Assembly: GCA_031427625.1 (NCBI GenBank)
Contig: JANPNV010000111.1
Coordinates: forward strand, 74,012-138,011
Direction: 5' to 3'
Source: JADKIH01 sp031427625
Lineage (GTDB): Bacteria; Bacteroidota; Bacteroidia; AKYH767-A; 2013-40CM-41-45
DNA length: 64,000 bases
Shown one piece after another: positions 9,281 through 17,680 of this stretch. Position numbers and translations under genes: made by a program. How positions within the stretch are numbered: position 1 is the stretch's first letter; the number at the start of each line of letters is the position of its first letter. The notes under the pieces were generated by a model. That model saw only the letters and a program-made list of their open reading frames with translations. It searched no databases and was not told the origin of the DNA.

Positions 9281-9311
9281 TTGATAGCATCTAAAAGCGT
9301 TACTATATTTG
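9281..9311 (+). promoter_or_regulatory. Promoter of the YwqK-like gene
   Basis: TTG (9281-9283), a 20-base spacer and TATATTTG (9304-9311) match the Bacteroidota promoter consensus exactly. The ATG begins at 9317, only 5 bases after the -7 element, so the transcript should be leaderless or nearly so. This also rules out the TTG start at 9281, which is the -33 element itself. Confidence 0.75.
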
Positions 9312-9316
9312 CTGCC

Positions 9317-10036
9317 ATGAGAATATTTTTAGTTATCGTAATTATGACTCTGGCTATTTTTCAGGGAACAGCCCAGACATATAAGGTTTTCAAGGGTGAT
9401 ACTATTAATCGTATAGACGCAAAAGGTCAGAAGCAAGGACTTTGGAGGAAGTATTATGACACAGATACACTGTTTTCGGAAGGGACATTTAAAAACAGTC
9501 ATCATTCAGGAACGTTCAGGACATTTTATAAAAATGGAAAACCACAGTCGATTTTGAAATTCAGAGGAAATTCAGAAATCAGCGATGCGGAACTTTTTAA
9601 CGAAAAAGGAGGGATTCTTGCTCATGGCAAGTATATCGATCATTTGAAGGATAGTTTGTGGATTTACTTTGATGAAAGTAAAAATAAAAATGCTGAAGAG
9701 TTTTATATAAAAGGGAAGAAGGAAGGAGTATGGAAATTGTTTTATCAGAATGGGAAAATTTCAAGAGAGGTGATATACAAGGATGATAAACTGAATGGAG
9801 ATTATAAAGAACGCTTCGAATCAGGCAGCCCAAAAATTCAGGGGCGGATGGTTAATGATTCTTTTGATGGTTTGGTGAAAGTATTTCATCCCAACGGGAA
9901 AATTTGGCAGGAAGGCTCCTATAAAAATGGACTTAAAGTAGCAGTTTGGAAAATTTACAAAGAAGATGGCACAGTCGAAAAAGAAGAAGTTTACAAGTCG
10001 GGCAGCATACAGAATCCGATTTCGGAAGGTGACTGA
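9317..10036 (+). CDS. Secreted YwqK-like / MORN-type repeat protein
   Basis: The start at 9317 (MRIFLVIVIM) gives 239 residues with a signal peptide ending near GTAQ. The rest is a tandem repeat of about 22-25 residues built around GxWKxYYxxGKI-type units, such as KQGLWRKYYDTDTLFSEG, KEGVWKLFYQNGKIS and KVAVWKIYKEDGTV. This is the MORN-like repeat of the family often labelled toxin-antitoxin YwqK antitoxin. In Bacteroidota these are usually exported beta-repeat proteins with no proven toxin partner, and none is seen nearby. The function is unknown. A perfect promoter lies directly upstream. Confidence 0.8.
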   Translation: MRIFLVIVIMTLAIFQGTAQTYKVFKGDTINRIDAKGQKQGLWRKYYDTDTLFSEGTFKNSHHSGTFRTFYKNGKPQSILKFRGNSEISDAELFNEKGGILAHGKYIDHLKDSLWIYFDESKNKNAEEFYIKGKKEGVWKLFYQNGKISREVIYKDDKLNGDYKERFESGSPKIQGRMVNDSFDGLVKVFHPNGKIWQEGSYKNGLKVAVWKIYKEDGTVEKEEVYKSGSIQNPISEGD

Positions 10037-10053
10037 TTTTAATTGAGAAATCT

Positions 10054-10061
10054 TACCTTTG
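10054..10061 (+). promoter_or_regulatory. Candidate -7 element for mnmA
   Basis: TACCTTTG fits TAnnTTTG and lies 34 bases before the ATG at 10096. There is no clear -33 TTG at the usual distance. Confidence 0.45.
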
Positions 10062-10095
10062 CGGCTCGCAGAAGCTTTCTGTGTTTTTAAAAGAC

Positions 10096-11199
10096 ATGAG
10101 CAAAAAAGGACGTATTTTAGTGGCAATGAGTGGTGGAATAGATAGCTCTGTTTCCGCCATGCTTCTTCACGAAGAAGGGTATGAAGTTGTTGGTATGACC
10201 ATGAAAACGTGGGATTATGCTTCATCTGGCAGCTCTAAAAAGGAGACTGGATGCTGTTCGCTTGATTCAATAAACGATGCCCGTTCTATTGCGGTTGCAA
10301 AAGGTTTTCCCCATTATATTATTGATATCAGAAAAGAATTCGGTGATAGTGTAATCGACGATTTTGTAGATGAATACCTGGCCGGTCGTACACCAAATCC
10401 ATGTGTAAAGTGTAACACTCACATTAAATGGGAGGCTCTACTAAAAAGAGCCGATATGCTCGACTGTGAATTTATCGCTACGGGTCATTATGCCAACGTC
10501 AGAGAAGAAAATGGCCGATATGTAATCAGCAAAGGAAAAGATGAGTGGAAGGATCAGAGCTATGTGTTATGGGGTGTTTCTCAGTCCTGTTTATCACGTA
10601 CTATTTTTCCTGTTGGTAAATACCAAAAATCAGAGATCAGGAATATGGCTGTGGAAATGGGATTTTTTGAATTGTCTCAAAAACCTGAATCCTATGAAAT
10701 ATGCTTTATACCCGATAATGATTATCGTTCCTTTTTGAAAAATAGGGTAGCAGGCATCGAGGAAAAACTGGCCGATGGTAAATTTGTCAATTCAGGAGGG
10801 AAAGTCCTTGGAAAACACAGAGGTTATCCATTTTATACGATTGGTCAAAGAAAAGGCCTTGAAATAGCTTTAGGAGAACCAGCTTATGTTATTGACATTA
10901 AGCCGGATACGAATACAGTAGTATTGGGATCATTTGATGAGTTAAAAAAGCATGAACTATGGGTAAGGGATATAAACCTTATTAAATATGCTTCGTTAGA
11001 CAAACCAACTGAAGCCAATACACGGATTCGTTATAAGGATAAGGGTACTTCTTCGACGCTGCAGCAGGATGGTAATATGATTAAGGTAACTTTTCATGGA
11101 CCTGTAAGTGCAGTGGCTCCCGGACAAAGTGCAGTATTTTATGATGAAAACGATGTGATTGGCGGCGGGTATATCGTCAGGCCAACAGATCATGTCTAA
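10096..11199 (+). CDS. mnmA: tRNA 2-thiouridine(34) synthase MnmA
   Basis: The start at the ATG at 10096 (MSKKGRILVAMSGG) gives 367 residues. A GTG at 10081 is also in frame but less likely. The PP-loop ATP-binding motif AMSGGIDSSVSA is at about residues 10-21. The first catalytic cysteine is in TPNPCVKCN (C103), and the second is in SYEICFIPD (near 200). MnmA takes sulfur from a persulfide relay and thiolates U34 of tRNA-Lys, -Glu and -Gln after activating it with ATP. The stop codon overlaps the start of the next gene by 8 bases. Confidence 0.95.
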   Translation: MSKKGRILVAMSGGIDSSVSAMLLHEEGYEVVGMTMKTWDYASSGSSKKETGCCSLDSINDARSIAVAKGFPHYIIDIRKEFGDSVIDDFVDEYLAGRTPNPCVKCNTHIKWEALLKRADMLDCEFIATGHYANVREENGRYVISKGKDEWKDQSYVLWGVSQSCLSRTIFPVGKYQKSEIRNMAVEMGFFELSQKPESYEICFIPDNDYRSFLKNRVAGIEEKLADGKFVNSGGKVLGKHRGYPFYTIGQRKGLEIALGEPAYVIDIKPDTNTVVLGSFDELKKHELWVRDINLIKYASLDKPTEANTRIRYKDKGTSSTLQQDGNMIKVTFHGPVSAVAPGQSAVFYDENDVIGGGYIVRPTDHV

Positions 11200-11887
11200 T
11201 AGCAGCAAAAGCGTTTTTGTTTTTCTAATAATTACCGCTTCAATAAGCTTTGTGTCTTCTTGTAAAAAGGAAACGGTTCTACCGAAGATAAGTTCATATA
11301 ATTATTTCCCAACAACCAATGGGAAGTGGGTGCGTTATCAGGTTGATTCTGTTTATCATTCCGAGAATGATAATAACAATGATGATTCGGTTTACACATT
11401 TCAATTTGAAGTAATGGAGAAACTCGATTCCTCATTTCTAGATGGAGAAGGAAAGGAGAATCAGATTATCAAATACTATCGACGTACAGACTCGCTCTCA
11501 TCATGGAATTTTGTTAATGTGTGGACACAAAGTTTAACACCGACGGCTGCATATCGTTCGGAAAATAATATCAGGATGCATAAGCTGGCTTTTCCGATAA
11601 ATTCTTCTATTACCTGGAATGGAAATGATGCCAATACATTCGACGAAGAGATGTATCATTACGAGAATATCAATGAGTCCGGAAGTTATAATTCTCTTTT
11701 TTTCGATTCCACAATCAGTGTATTGCAAATAGATGAAAACAATTACGTAGAAAAAATTTATGGCAAGGAAGTTTATGCCACCCACGTAGGCCTGATCTAT
11801 AAAGAAAGAAATGAATTGGGGAAACGGAATGGAATTGTTGTAAAAGGGTTCGAAGTAAGAATGAAAGTTATCAGTTTTGGATTCTAG
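11192..11887 (+). CDS. Hypothetical lipoprotein downstream of mnmA
   Basis: The start at 11192 gives 231 residues and overlaps the mnmA stop by 8 bases (ATGTCTAA), suggesting coupled translation. The N-terminus (MSNSSKSVFVFLIITASISF, then VSSC) is a lipoprotein signal with the acylated Cys near residue 24. The mature part begins ISSYNYFPTTNGKWVRYQVD, a segment often seen at the start of small Bacteroidota lipoproteins that then fold into a beta-rich domain. No enzyme motif is visible and the function is unknown. The gene ends at a bidirectional terminator. Confidence 0.75.
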   Translation: MSNSSKSVFVFLIITASISFVSSCKKETVLPKISSYNYFPTTNGKWVRYQVDSVYHSENDNNNDDSVYTFQFEVMEKLDSSFLDGEGKENQIIKYYRRTDSLSSWNFVNVWTQSLTPTAAYRSENNIRMHKLAFPINSSITWNGNDANTFDEEMYHYENINESGSYNSLFFDSTISVLQIDENNYVEKIYGKEVYATHVGLIYKERNELGKRNGIVVKGFEVRMKVISFGF

Positions 11888-11891
11888 ACAT

Positions 11892-11922
11892 AAAAAAAGG
11901 AACCTGTTCGATTCCTTTTTTA
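11892..11922. terminator. Bidirectional intrinsic terminator
   Basis: An A7-GGAA / TTCC-T6 stem with a 9-base loop has A and T tracts on both sides. It separates the converging lipoprotein gene and the GAPDH gene. Confidence 0.75.
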
Positions 11923-11929
11923 TTTTCAC

Positions 11930-13417
11930 TTAGTAATACCTTAATCGAATAACGTCAGCAAGATATTTTGCATACCGTATAACCTGTCTGCTGTAACCAT
12001 ATTCATTATCATACCAGATATATAATACGAGACTTTTGTTGTCTCTGGAAACTATTGTGGCCGGACTGTCAACGATTGATGCGCAAGAATTACCGACAAG
12101 ATCAGAAGATACAAGTTCATTAGAAACCGAATATTGAATTTGTTCAACCAATTCGCCATGTAATGCAGAATTCCTTAATATTTCATTGACATCGTCTTTA
12201 CTGGTTTCTTTTTTTACTGTAAGATTTAAGATGGCCAGCGATACATCGGGAGTAGGAACACGGACTGCATTACCGGTTAGTTTACCGGCTAATTGAGGCA
12301 TTACCTTCGCAACTGCTTTATCGGCTCCTGTCTCAGTAATGACCATGTTTAATGGAGCAGAACGACCTCGTCTGTATTTTTTATGATAGTTGTCAAGTAG
12401 ATTCTGATCGTTTGTATAGGAATGTATCGTTTCAATATGTCCCCTTTCAATTCCGAGTGAGTTTTCGATAACGTATAAAATAGGAACGATTGCGTTAGTA
12501 GTACAAGAAGCAGCAGAAAATATTTTTTCTTTTTTATGATCGAAGGATCCTTCGTTCACTCCATAAACAATATTTGGAATATCGCCTTTACCAGGAGCTG
12601 TAAGTAATACTTGCGATACGCCATTTGACAATAGATGCTTGCTAAGTCCTTCGCGATCCCGCGCAACACCTGTGTTATCGATAATCATCGCATTGTTTAT
12701 TCCATACAATGAATAATCGATTTTAGAAGGATCGCTGGCAGCGATCATGTGAACACAATGACCGTTTACGATAAGGGCTTTATTTGCAAAGTCTTCAATA
12801 ACTGTTCCCGGAAATGCTCCATGAACAGAATCATTTCTGAGAAGGTCTGCACGTTTGATGATGTCTTCATCACTGTTATTCCGCGTGACCACAGCTCTGA
12901 GACGCAATTGTTCTCCCTTGCCAGCCTGTGCAATGAGTTCGCGCATAACAAGTCTCCCGATACGTCCGAATCCATACAGAACGACATCCTTTGGAGTCAT
13001 CATTCTCTTTTCCTTGCCAATGAAATTTATCAGTTTATCATTTATAAAATCATGTTCATTTTTATAATTCTTTTTTTCATTAACCCATTCAGTTGCCAGT
13101 CGACCGATATCGATTCTGGAAGGAGCGAGATCAATTTTATTCATTGCTTCTGCAAGAAGTAATGTATCAATAATACAAATTGGACTTTTCACAACTTCCT
13201 TCGAGTATTGATGCAAGTTTAGTATTTCACTTGCGCTTCTGTCAACGAGTTGATTTCTGAAAAGTACCAGTTCGACAGATTTATCATACCACAATGATCC
13301 GGCAACATGAATGAGGGCGATCGCTCCTTTTTCCTGCTGAATCCAGTCGGCTAGTCCGTGTTCATATTGATCTTTAAAGTTCACTTTTAATTCGTCTTTT
13401 AATGCATCAGGAGACAT
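11930..13417 (-). CDS. gap: Glyceraldehyde-3-phosphate dehydrogenase with N-terminal extension
   Basis: The start is placed at the ATG at 13417 (MSPDALKDELK), giving 495 residues. The upstream TTG at 13456 reads from the T-rich tail of the rpoD terminator and is rejected. A Rossmann domain begins at about residue 143 with GFGRIGR (149-155), and the catalytic Cys is C305 in SAASCTTNA. The C-terminus has the WYDNEYGYS motif. The enzyme interconverts glyceraldehyde-3-phosphate and 1,3-bisphosphoglycerate. The first 140 residues form a helical extension absent from the standard 335-residue GAPDH. A long form of this kind is known in Bacteroidota. Its cofactor preference and direction cannot be read here. 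Confidence 0.92.
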   Translation of the reverse strand: MSPDALKDELKVNFKDQYEHGLADWIQQEKGAIALIHVAGSLWYDKSVELVLFRNQLVDRSASEILNLHQYSKEVVKSPICIIDTLLLAEAMNKIDLAPSRIDIGRLATEWVNEKKNYKNEHDFINDKLINFIGKEKRMMTPKDVVLYGFGRIGRLVMRELIAQAGKGEQLRLRAVVTRNNSDEDIIKRADLLRNDSVHGAFPGTVIEDFANKALIVNGHCVHMIAASDPSKIDYSLYGINNAMIIDNTGVARDREGLSKHLLSNGVSQVLLTAPGKGDIPNIVYGVNEGSFDHKKEKIFSAASCTTNAIVPILYVIENSLGIERGHIETIHSYTNDQNLLDNYHKKYRRGRSAPLNMVITETGADKAVAKVMPQLAGKLTGNAVRVPTPDVSLAILNLTVKKETSKDDVNEILRNSALHGELVEQIQYSVSNELVSSDLVGNSCASIVDSPATIVSRDNKSLVLYIWYDNEYGYSRQVIRYAKYLADVIRLRYY

Positions 13418-13451
13418 GAGTTTCGATTTATAAGTTTTGTGTTTTATATAA

Positions 13452-13480
13452 AACAAGAACAGCTTTCAAAATGAAAGCTG
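13452..13480 (-). terminator. Intrinsic terminator after rpoD
   Basis: A 9-bp stem CAGCTTTCA/TGAAAGCTG with a 3-base loop is followed on the minus strand by TTCTTGTTTT. It lies 37 bases after the rpoD stop and upstream of the GAPDH start. Confidence 0.7.
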
Positions 13481-13516
13481 ACTCTTATATTATTTTCTGA
13501 TTTTTATTCGCAATTT

Positions 13517-14380
13517 TTACCCGAGATAGGCCTTTAACAATCGGCTTCTTGATTTATGACGAAGGCGACGAATCGCTTTTTCTTTAATTTGTCTGACCCG
13601 TTCTCTGGTTAAATCGAATTTTGCTCCGATTTCTTCGAGAGTTAAGCCATGTTGCATTCCTATACCAAAGAAAAGTTTAATAACTTCTCTTTCTCTTTCA
13701 GTAAGTGTACTTAAAGAACGGTCGATTTCTTTTTGAAGTGATTCATTCATTAACATGCCGTCGGCTCTCGGCGAATCCTGATTCTCGAGAACATCGATTA
13801 GGCTATTATCTTCACCCTGAACAAATGGAGCATCCATTGATACGTGCTTTCCACTGACACGCATTGTATCGGCAATTTTCTCTGTCGGTATGTCAAGAAT
13901 TTTTGCAAGCTCTTCGGGTGATGGCTCACGTTCATATTCCTGTTCCAGTTTTGAATATGCTTTTGATATTTTGTTTAGTGATCCAACCTGATTCAATGGT
14001 AACCGGACAATTCTTGATTGCTCAGCAAGTGCTTGAAGTATACTCTGACGAATCCACCATACAGCATACGAAATAAATTTAAATCCTCTGGTTTCATCGA
14101 ATCGCTTTGCAGCCTTGATGAGACCGAGGTTTCCTTCGTTGATTAGATCGGGAAGACTCAGACCTTGATTCTGGTATTGTTTTGCAACAGATACAACGAA
14201 ACGAAGATTTGCCTTCGTCAGCCTGTCTAATGCAACCTGATCGCCTTCTTTAATCCGTCTGGCGAGTCTGACTTCCTCTTCTGCTGTTATTAATTCTTCA
14301 CGACCAATTTCCTGAAGGTATTTCTCCAGCGACTGGCTTTCGCGGTTGGTAATTGATTTGGTTATTTTTAGCTGACGCAT
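13517..14380 (-). CDS. rpoD: Primary RNA polymerase sigma factor RpoD/SigA
   Basis: The 287-residue sigma-70 protein has region 1.2 (SLEKYLQEIGREELIT near 18), region 2 (NLRFVVSVAKQYQNQGLSLPDLINEGNLGLIKAAKRFDETRG and the tryptophan-rich YAVWWIRQSI), region 3 and region 4 (LTLEEIGAKFDLTRERVRQIKEKA). It lacks the long region 1.1 and non-conserved insert of E. coli RpoD. This short form is the usual housekeeping sigma factor in Bacteroidota and recognises the TTG/TAnnTTTG promoters seen across this window. It has its own promoter and terminator. Confidence 0.96.
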   Translation of the reverse strand: MRQLKITKSITNRESQSLEKYLQEIGREELITAEEEVRLARRIKEGDQVALDRLTKANLRFVVSVAKQYQNQGLSLPDLINEGNLGLIKAAKRFDETRGFKFISYAVWWIRQSILQALAEQSRIVRLPLNQVGSLNKISKAYSKLEQEYEREPSPEELAKILDIPTEKIADTMRVSGKHVSMDAPFVQGEDNSLIDVLENQDSPRADGMLMNESLQKEIDRSLSTLTEREREVIKLFFGIGMQHGLTLEEIGAKFDLTRERVRQIKEKAIRRLRHKSRSRLLKAYLG

Positions 14381-14450
14381 AGGCTTAAACGAGAAATTTT
14401 AACTTGAAAAAAGAATGAATTTAAAAGAAAAGTTATTTTTAAGAGTTCCG

Positions 14451-14481
14451 CAAAGATACATTTTCACAAAAAGCGAAGCAA
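14451..14481 (-). promoter_or_regulatory. Promoter of rpoD
   Basis: On the minus strand, TTG (14481-14479), a 20-base spacer and TATCTTTG (14458-14451) match the Bacteroidota consensus. The predicted 5' leader is about 65 bases. Confidence 0.7.
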
Positions 14482-14529
14482 GTTTTTCTACGAAAGCCAT
14501 CAATAAATAATAGATAATGCTGATAAACA

Positions 14530-14552
14530 ATGAGCCGGACATTCCGGCTCAT
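14530..14552 (-). terminator. Terminator after the HtrA protease gene
   Basis: A 10-bp stem ATGAGCCGGA/TCCGGCTCAT with a 3-base loop is followed on the minus strand by TTGTTTATC. It lies 34 bases past the stop of the gene at 14586. The T tract is weak. Confidence 0.6.
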
Positions 14553-14585
14553 TTATTTATCAAAAATCGATCCTGAATTTCGAAA

Positions 14586-16022
14586 TCATATTCCAAATCC
14601 ATAATAAGCGCGTAAGCCATTCGGATAAACTCCTTCAATTAAAACTCCCCCTTGTTTGGTTTTCAGCGCATTCTCTAGATCATCTGTAGTAAGAATTGGT
14701 TTTTTATCAACTGAAGTAATAATAAATCCTTCCTGAATTCCTGCAGCTCTTAATTTTCCGGATAATAACTTGGAAATTTTTACGCCTCCCCTTAATCCGA
14801 GTTTTGCAATTTCATCTTTATTCACACTTTCCAGTGTTGCTCCAAGCATGTTAAGCGCCTGATCGCTTTTCGTCATTTTCGTATCGCCGTCCTTATTTCT
14901 TAATACGACATTAACAATCTGTTCCTTGCCAGCACGTAATAATGTCACATTCACCTTATCGCCTGGTCTGAAACGACCTATCTGTTCCTGCAATTGAGGT
15001 GTGCTGCTAATCACAAAATCACCTATCTTCAAAATTATATCTCCTTCTTTTATGCCTGCAACTGCCGCTGCACCACCGTCAGTTAAACCAGCCACATATA
15101 CGCCTTGGGTACTTTTAATGCCTTTATCATCCATTAATTTATTGTCGATGTCTCTAATGCTAACACCTATAAATCCGCGCTGTACGCTTCCATATTCTAC
15201 CAAATCATCCATAACCTTTTTTACAAGATTTACCGGTATCGCAAATGAATATCCGGTATATGATCCAGTTGTTGAAGCGATGGCCGAATTTATTCCGATA
15301 AGTTCACCATTTGTATTAACAAGTGCGCCACCACTATTGCCGGGATTGACTGCAGCATCAGTCTGTAAAAAGGATTCAATTTTATGCTGATCAGGTAATA
15401 TACCGATGTTCCTTGCCTTTGCGCTGATGATTCCGGCAGTTACTGTGGAAGTCAGATTGAAAGGATTTCCAACTGCAAGTACCCATTCGCCAACTTTTAC
15501 ATTGTCTGAATTTCCATAAGTAATAAATGGAAGATTTTTCTCATTGATTTTTAATAGTGCCAGGTCGGTTGAAGGATCTGTACCGATGACTTTCGCCGAA
15601 TAACTTAGGTTGTCGTTTAGTGTTATCTCTACTTTATCAGCATTTTCTACTACGTGATTATTGGTAACGATATAACCATCGTCGGTAATTATTACTCCTG
15701 ATCCACTGGCTTCCTGTGGATTGCTTTTCTGCGGTCTGCCCCAAAAATCAAATGGATCGGTACCAAATGGATTATACCTTGTATTGTTGGTGTAAAAAGT
15801 TTTTACATGTACTACTGCATGTATCGTGGCATCTGCAGCTTTGGTAAAGTCAGTCATTGAACCCTCACTTAAAGTACCCGGATAATTAACATATTGTACA
15901 TGCTGCTTTTCGGATATGATTTTTGGCTGGGTTAGGGAATCATTATTAAAATTCGTGTAAACATATGCTCCGCCAATACCGCCAAGAGCAGCAATCAGAA
16001 GTGTAGATAATGTCTTTTTCAT
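14586..16022 (-). CDS. degP: HtrA/DegP-family periplasmic serine protease
   Basis: The start at 16022 (MKKTLSTLL) gives 478 residues. An ATG four codons upstream is possible. A signal or anchor helix (about 5-20) leads to a trypsin-like domain with catalytic triad H123 (TNNHVVE), D153 (STDLALLK) and S230 (NPGNSGGAL). Two PDZ domains follow: the first around residues 265-360 (GFIGVSIRDI), and a shorter second one to the C-terminus. HtrA proteases refold or degrade damaged envelope proteins and are usually stress-induced. No specific stress promoter was recognised upstream. Confidence 0.93.
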   Translation of the reverse strand: MKKTLSTLLIAALGGIGGAYVYTNFNNDSLTQPKIISEKQHVQYVNYPGTLSEGSMTDFTKAADATIHAVVHVKTFYTNNTRYNPFGTDPFDFWGRPQKSNPQEASGSGVIITDDGYIVTNNHVVENADKVEITLNDNLSYSAKVIGTDPSTDLALLKINEKNLPFITYGNSDNVKVGEWVLAVGNPFNLTSTVTAGIISAKARNIGILPDQHKIESFLQTDAAVNPGNSGGALVNTNGELIGINSAIASTTGSYTGYSFAIPVNLVKKVMDDLVEYGSVQRGFIGVSIRDIDNKLMDDKGIKSTQGVYVAGLTDGGAAAVAGIKEGDIILKIGDFVISSTPQLQEQIGRFRPGDKVNVTLLRAGKEQIVNVVLRNKDGDTKMTKSDQALNMLGATLESVNKDEIAKLGLRGGVKISKLLSGKLRAAGIQEGFIITSVDKKPILTTDDLENALKTKQGGVLIEGVYPNGLRAYYGFGI

Positions 16023-16241
16023 TTTGATAATCATTTTTAGTAATTAATTTTTGGTTGATTTTTTAAATTTAGCACTCTCAAATTTCTCTCCAAAACCATG
16101 AAGCCTCAATGAATCAATTGGTTAATAATTGTTAAGCTTCGGGTAAGCTATTTTAAAGAGGGTACTTTTTCAGTTATTCATTTCAACACATTCTTCCAAT
16201 AAGTATAACTTTTGAAAATCAGTGAGTAAGGTCGAAAATTA

Positions 16242-16249
16242 TACCTTTG
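16242..16249 (+). promoter_or_regulatory. -7 element for the sigma-like/anti-sigma-like/dapF operon
   Basis: TACCTTTG matches TAnnTTTG and ends 7 bases before the ATG at 16257, implying a leaderless or near-leaderless mRNA. The nearest upstream TTG is 27 bases away, longer than usual. Confidence 0.5.
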
Positions 16250-16256
16250 CTTCTCT

Positions 16257-16772
16257 ATGGCCAGATACAATAATAGCGAAATCATTCATGCTATCAGAAA
16301 CGGTGAAGAAGGAGTATTGTTTTATTTAAGCAAGAAATATTTTCAGTCGGCTCGTCGCATTCTTCGGAGAAGGGGTCTTGCTGACCCAGAAACTCCGGGT
16401 GTTTTTTCTTCTGTTCTTCTAAATGTATACAGGGAATTACAGCAAATATCTTCTTCTCAAAACATAAACTTCGAAGGTTTCTTTTTCAGTTATCTTAACG
16501 ATTATCTGAAGGAAAATAAAAATACATTCTATAGTAAATCTAATACTCCTGAGGAGAAGGAAATATCAGCATCCTGCTTTACAATACTTGATGAATCATC
16601 GAAAAAAATATTAGCTGCAAGATATATCGAAGACCTTTCATTCGAAGAAATAGCTGTTAGGTTTTCATTCAGTAATCCACTCATTGCTGAATTTGAATTC
16701 AACAAAGCTTTTAATTTGTTCGAGAATGTCACAAGAGCCCGATTAAATTCCTCAATAGGAAAATTAGCATGA
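16257..16772 (+). CDS. Sigma-70-like (ECF-type) regulator, divergent
   Basis: The 171-residue protein has an N-terminal helical part (EIIHAIRNGEEGVLFYLSKKYF, resembling sigma region 2). Its C-terminal region (ILDESSKKILAARYIEDLSFEEIAVRFSF, about 112-140) reads like sigma region 4 with a helix-turn-helix. The DNA-recognition helix is weakly conserved. Its stop overlaps the start of a membrane protein by 4 bases (ATGA), the normal arrangement of an ECF sigma factor and its anti-sigma partner. The function is inferred from this architecture. It could also be a sigma-like protein that no longer directs RNA polymerase. Confidence 0.65.
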   Translation: MARYNNSEIIHAIRNGEEGVLFYLSKKYFQSARRILRRRGLADPETPGVFSSVLLNVYRELQQISSSQNINFEGFFFSYLNDYLKENKNTFYSKSNTPEEKEISASCFTILDESSKKILAARYIEDLSFEEIAVRFSFSNPLIAEFEFNKAFNLFENVTRARLNSSIGKLA

Positions 16773-17680
16773 AACAGGAAGAAAAAAAACTGATCGATAA
16801 GTACTTGCAGAATGTCCTGACCGGGTCGGAACTAAGTAACTTTGTATCAAGAATGGAAACGGATGCAGACTTCAGAAGAGAAGTTAGTTTTCATAATCTA
16901 TTGATGGAAGGGGTCATGCTTTCCGAAGAGCTACGCCTGAAAACTTCAATTGAGAAATTTATTGGATATAAAAGGCCGCTCATTCCCTATGCAGTAAAAC
17001 TTATTATTGCTTTCCTAGTTATTACTTCCGGAGGAATCATTTTCTGGAGTTATACAGGAACGGATTCAGCAAAAGAAAAAATGCATTATGGTTTTCTTGA
17101 ACTCTTCAGGAATAAAAAGAATAATATAACAATTTCCGAAGGCTCCAATAAGTCAACTGTAGCGAAAAAGTTGATTTTAAAAAATAAGGATGCTTCTATT
17201 GATTCATTAGATTTAAATGAAATTTCATCCAATGCAAAAAATGTAAATAAAAATGACTCAACAGAAATCAGTACTCATGAATCCAACGATTTCGTCGTGA
17301 AGATGGATCAATTGATTATTAGTCATATTATATTGCCATCGCACTCTAATGAGAATCCGGATGCAGGAAAAGTAGCTCAGTCAGAAGCAAGGAACACGGC
17401 TTCAAAACTTAATCCTGCCGGCGGACTTCCAAATGAAGATGAAAAGTCCAGTGAAGGTTACAAGGTGGAATTCTGGGCCTCTCCTATAAACTACAAAGGA
17501 TATAAACTCCTTAATGATAAATTAATTTTGTTTGGAATCGAGGAGCCTGATGCCGTTGAACTCATTTCATCGAATGATAAGTTGTGGATGAAATACAAAA
17601 ATGATTTTTTTATTCTGGAACATTCTGATAATTTCGAATCGTTTAACAGAACTTTGCTAACACCTTATTCAAGGCGATGA
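16769..17680 (+). CDS. Anti-sigma-like single-pass membrane protein
   Basis: The 303-residue protein has a cytoplasmic N-terminus of about 70 residues (EKKLIDKYLQNVLTGSELSNFVSRM). This fits an anti-sigma or zinc-finger-less ASD-like segment. One transmembrane helix (about 74-93, YAVKLIIAFLVITSGGIIFW) follows, then a long extracytoplasmic region rich in Ser, Asn and Lys. Its C-terminal domain (FWASPINYKGYKLLNDKLIL) looks folded. It overlaps both the sigma-like gene before it and dapF after it by 4 bases each. It may hold the sigma-like protein at the membrane and release it on a signal. The signal is unknown. Confidence 0.6.
   Translation: MKQEEKKLIDKYLQNVLTGSELSNFVSRMETDADFRREVSFHNLLMEGVMLSEELRLKTSIEKFIGYKRPLIPYAVKLIIAFLVITSGGIIFWSYTGTDSAKEKMHYGFLELFRNKKNNITISEGSNKSTVAKKLILKNKDASIDSLDLNEISSNAKNVNKNDSTEISTHESNDFVVKMDQLIISHIILPSHSNENPDAGKVAQSEARNTASKLNPAGGLPNEDEKSSEGYKVEFWASPINYKGYKLLNDKLILFGIEEPDAVELISSNDKLWMKYKNDFFILEHSDNFESFNRTLLTPYSRR

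Noticed and set aside
9281..9316. TTG start for the YwqK-like gene
   Set aside because: The TTG is the -33 element of a perfect promoter. The -7 element lies inside the proposed extension.
10081..10095. GTG start for mnmA
   Set aside because: The ATG at 10096 fits the usual N-terminus (a short basic lead before the PP-loop) and is nearer to homologues.
13418..13456. TTG start for GAPDH
   Set aside because: It lies at the edge of the rpoD terminator, and the ATG at 13417 gives a clean N-terminus.
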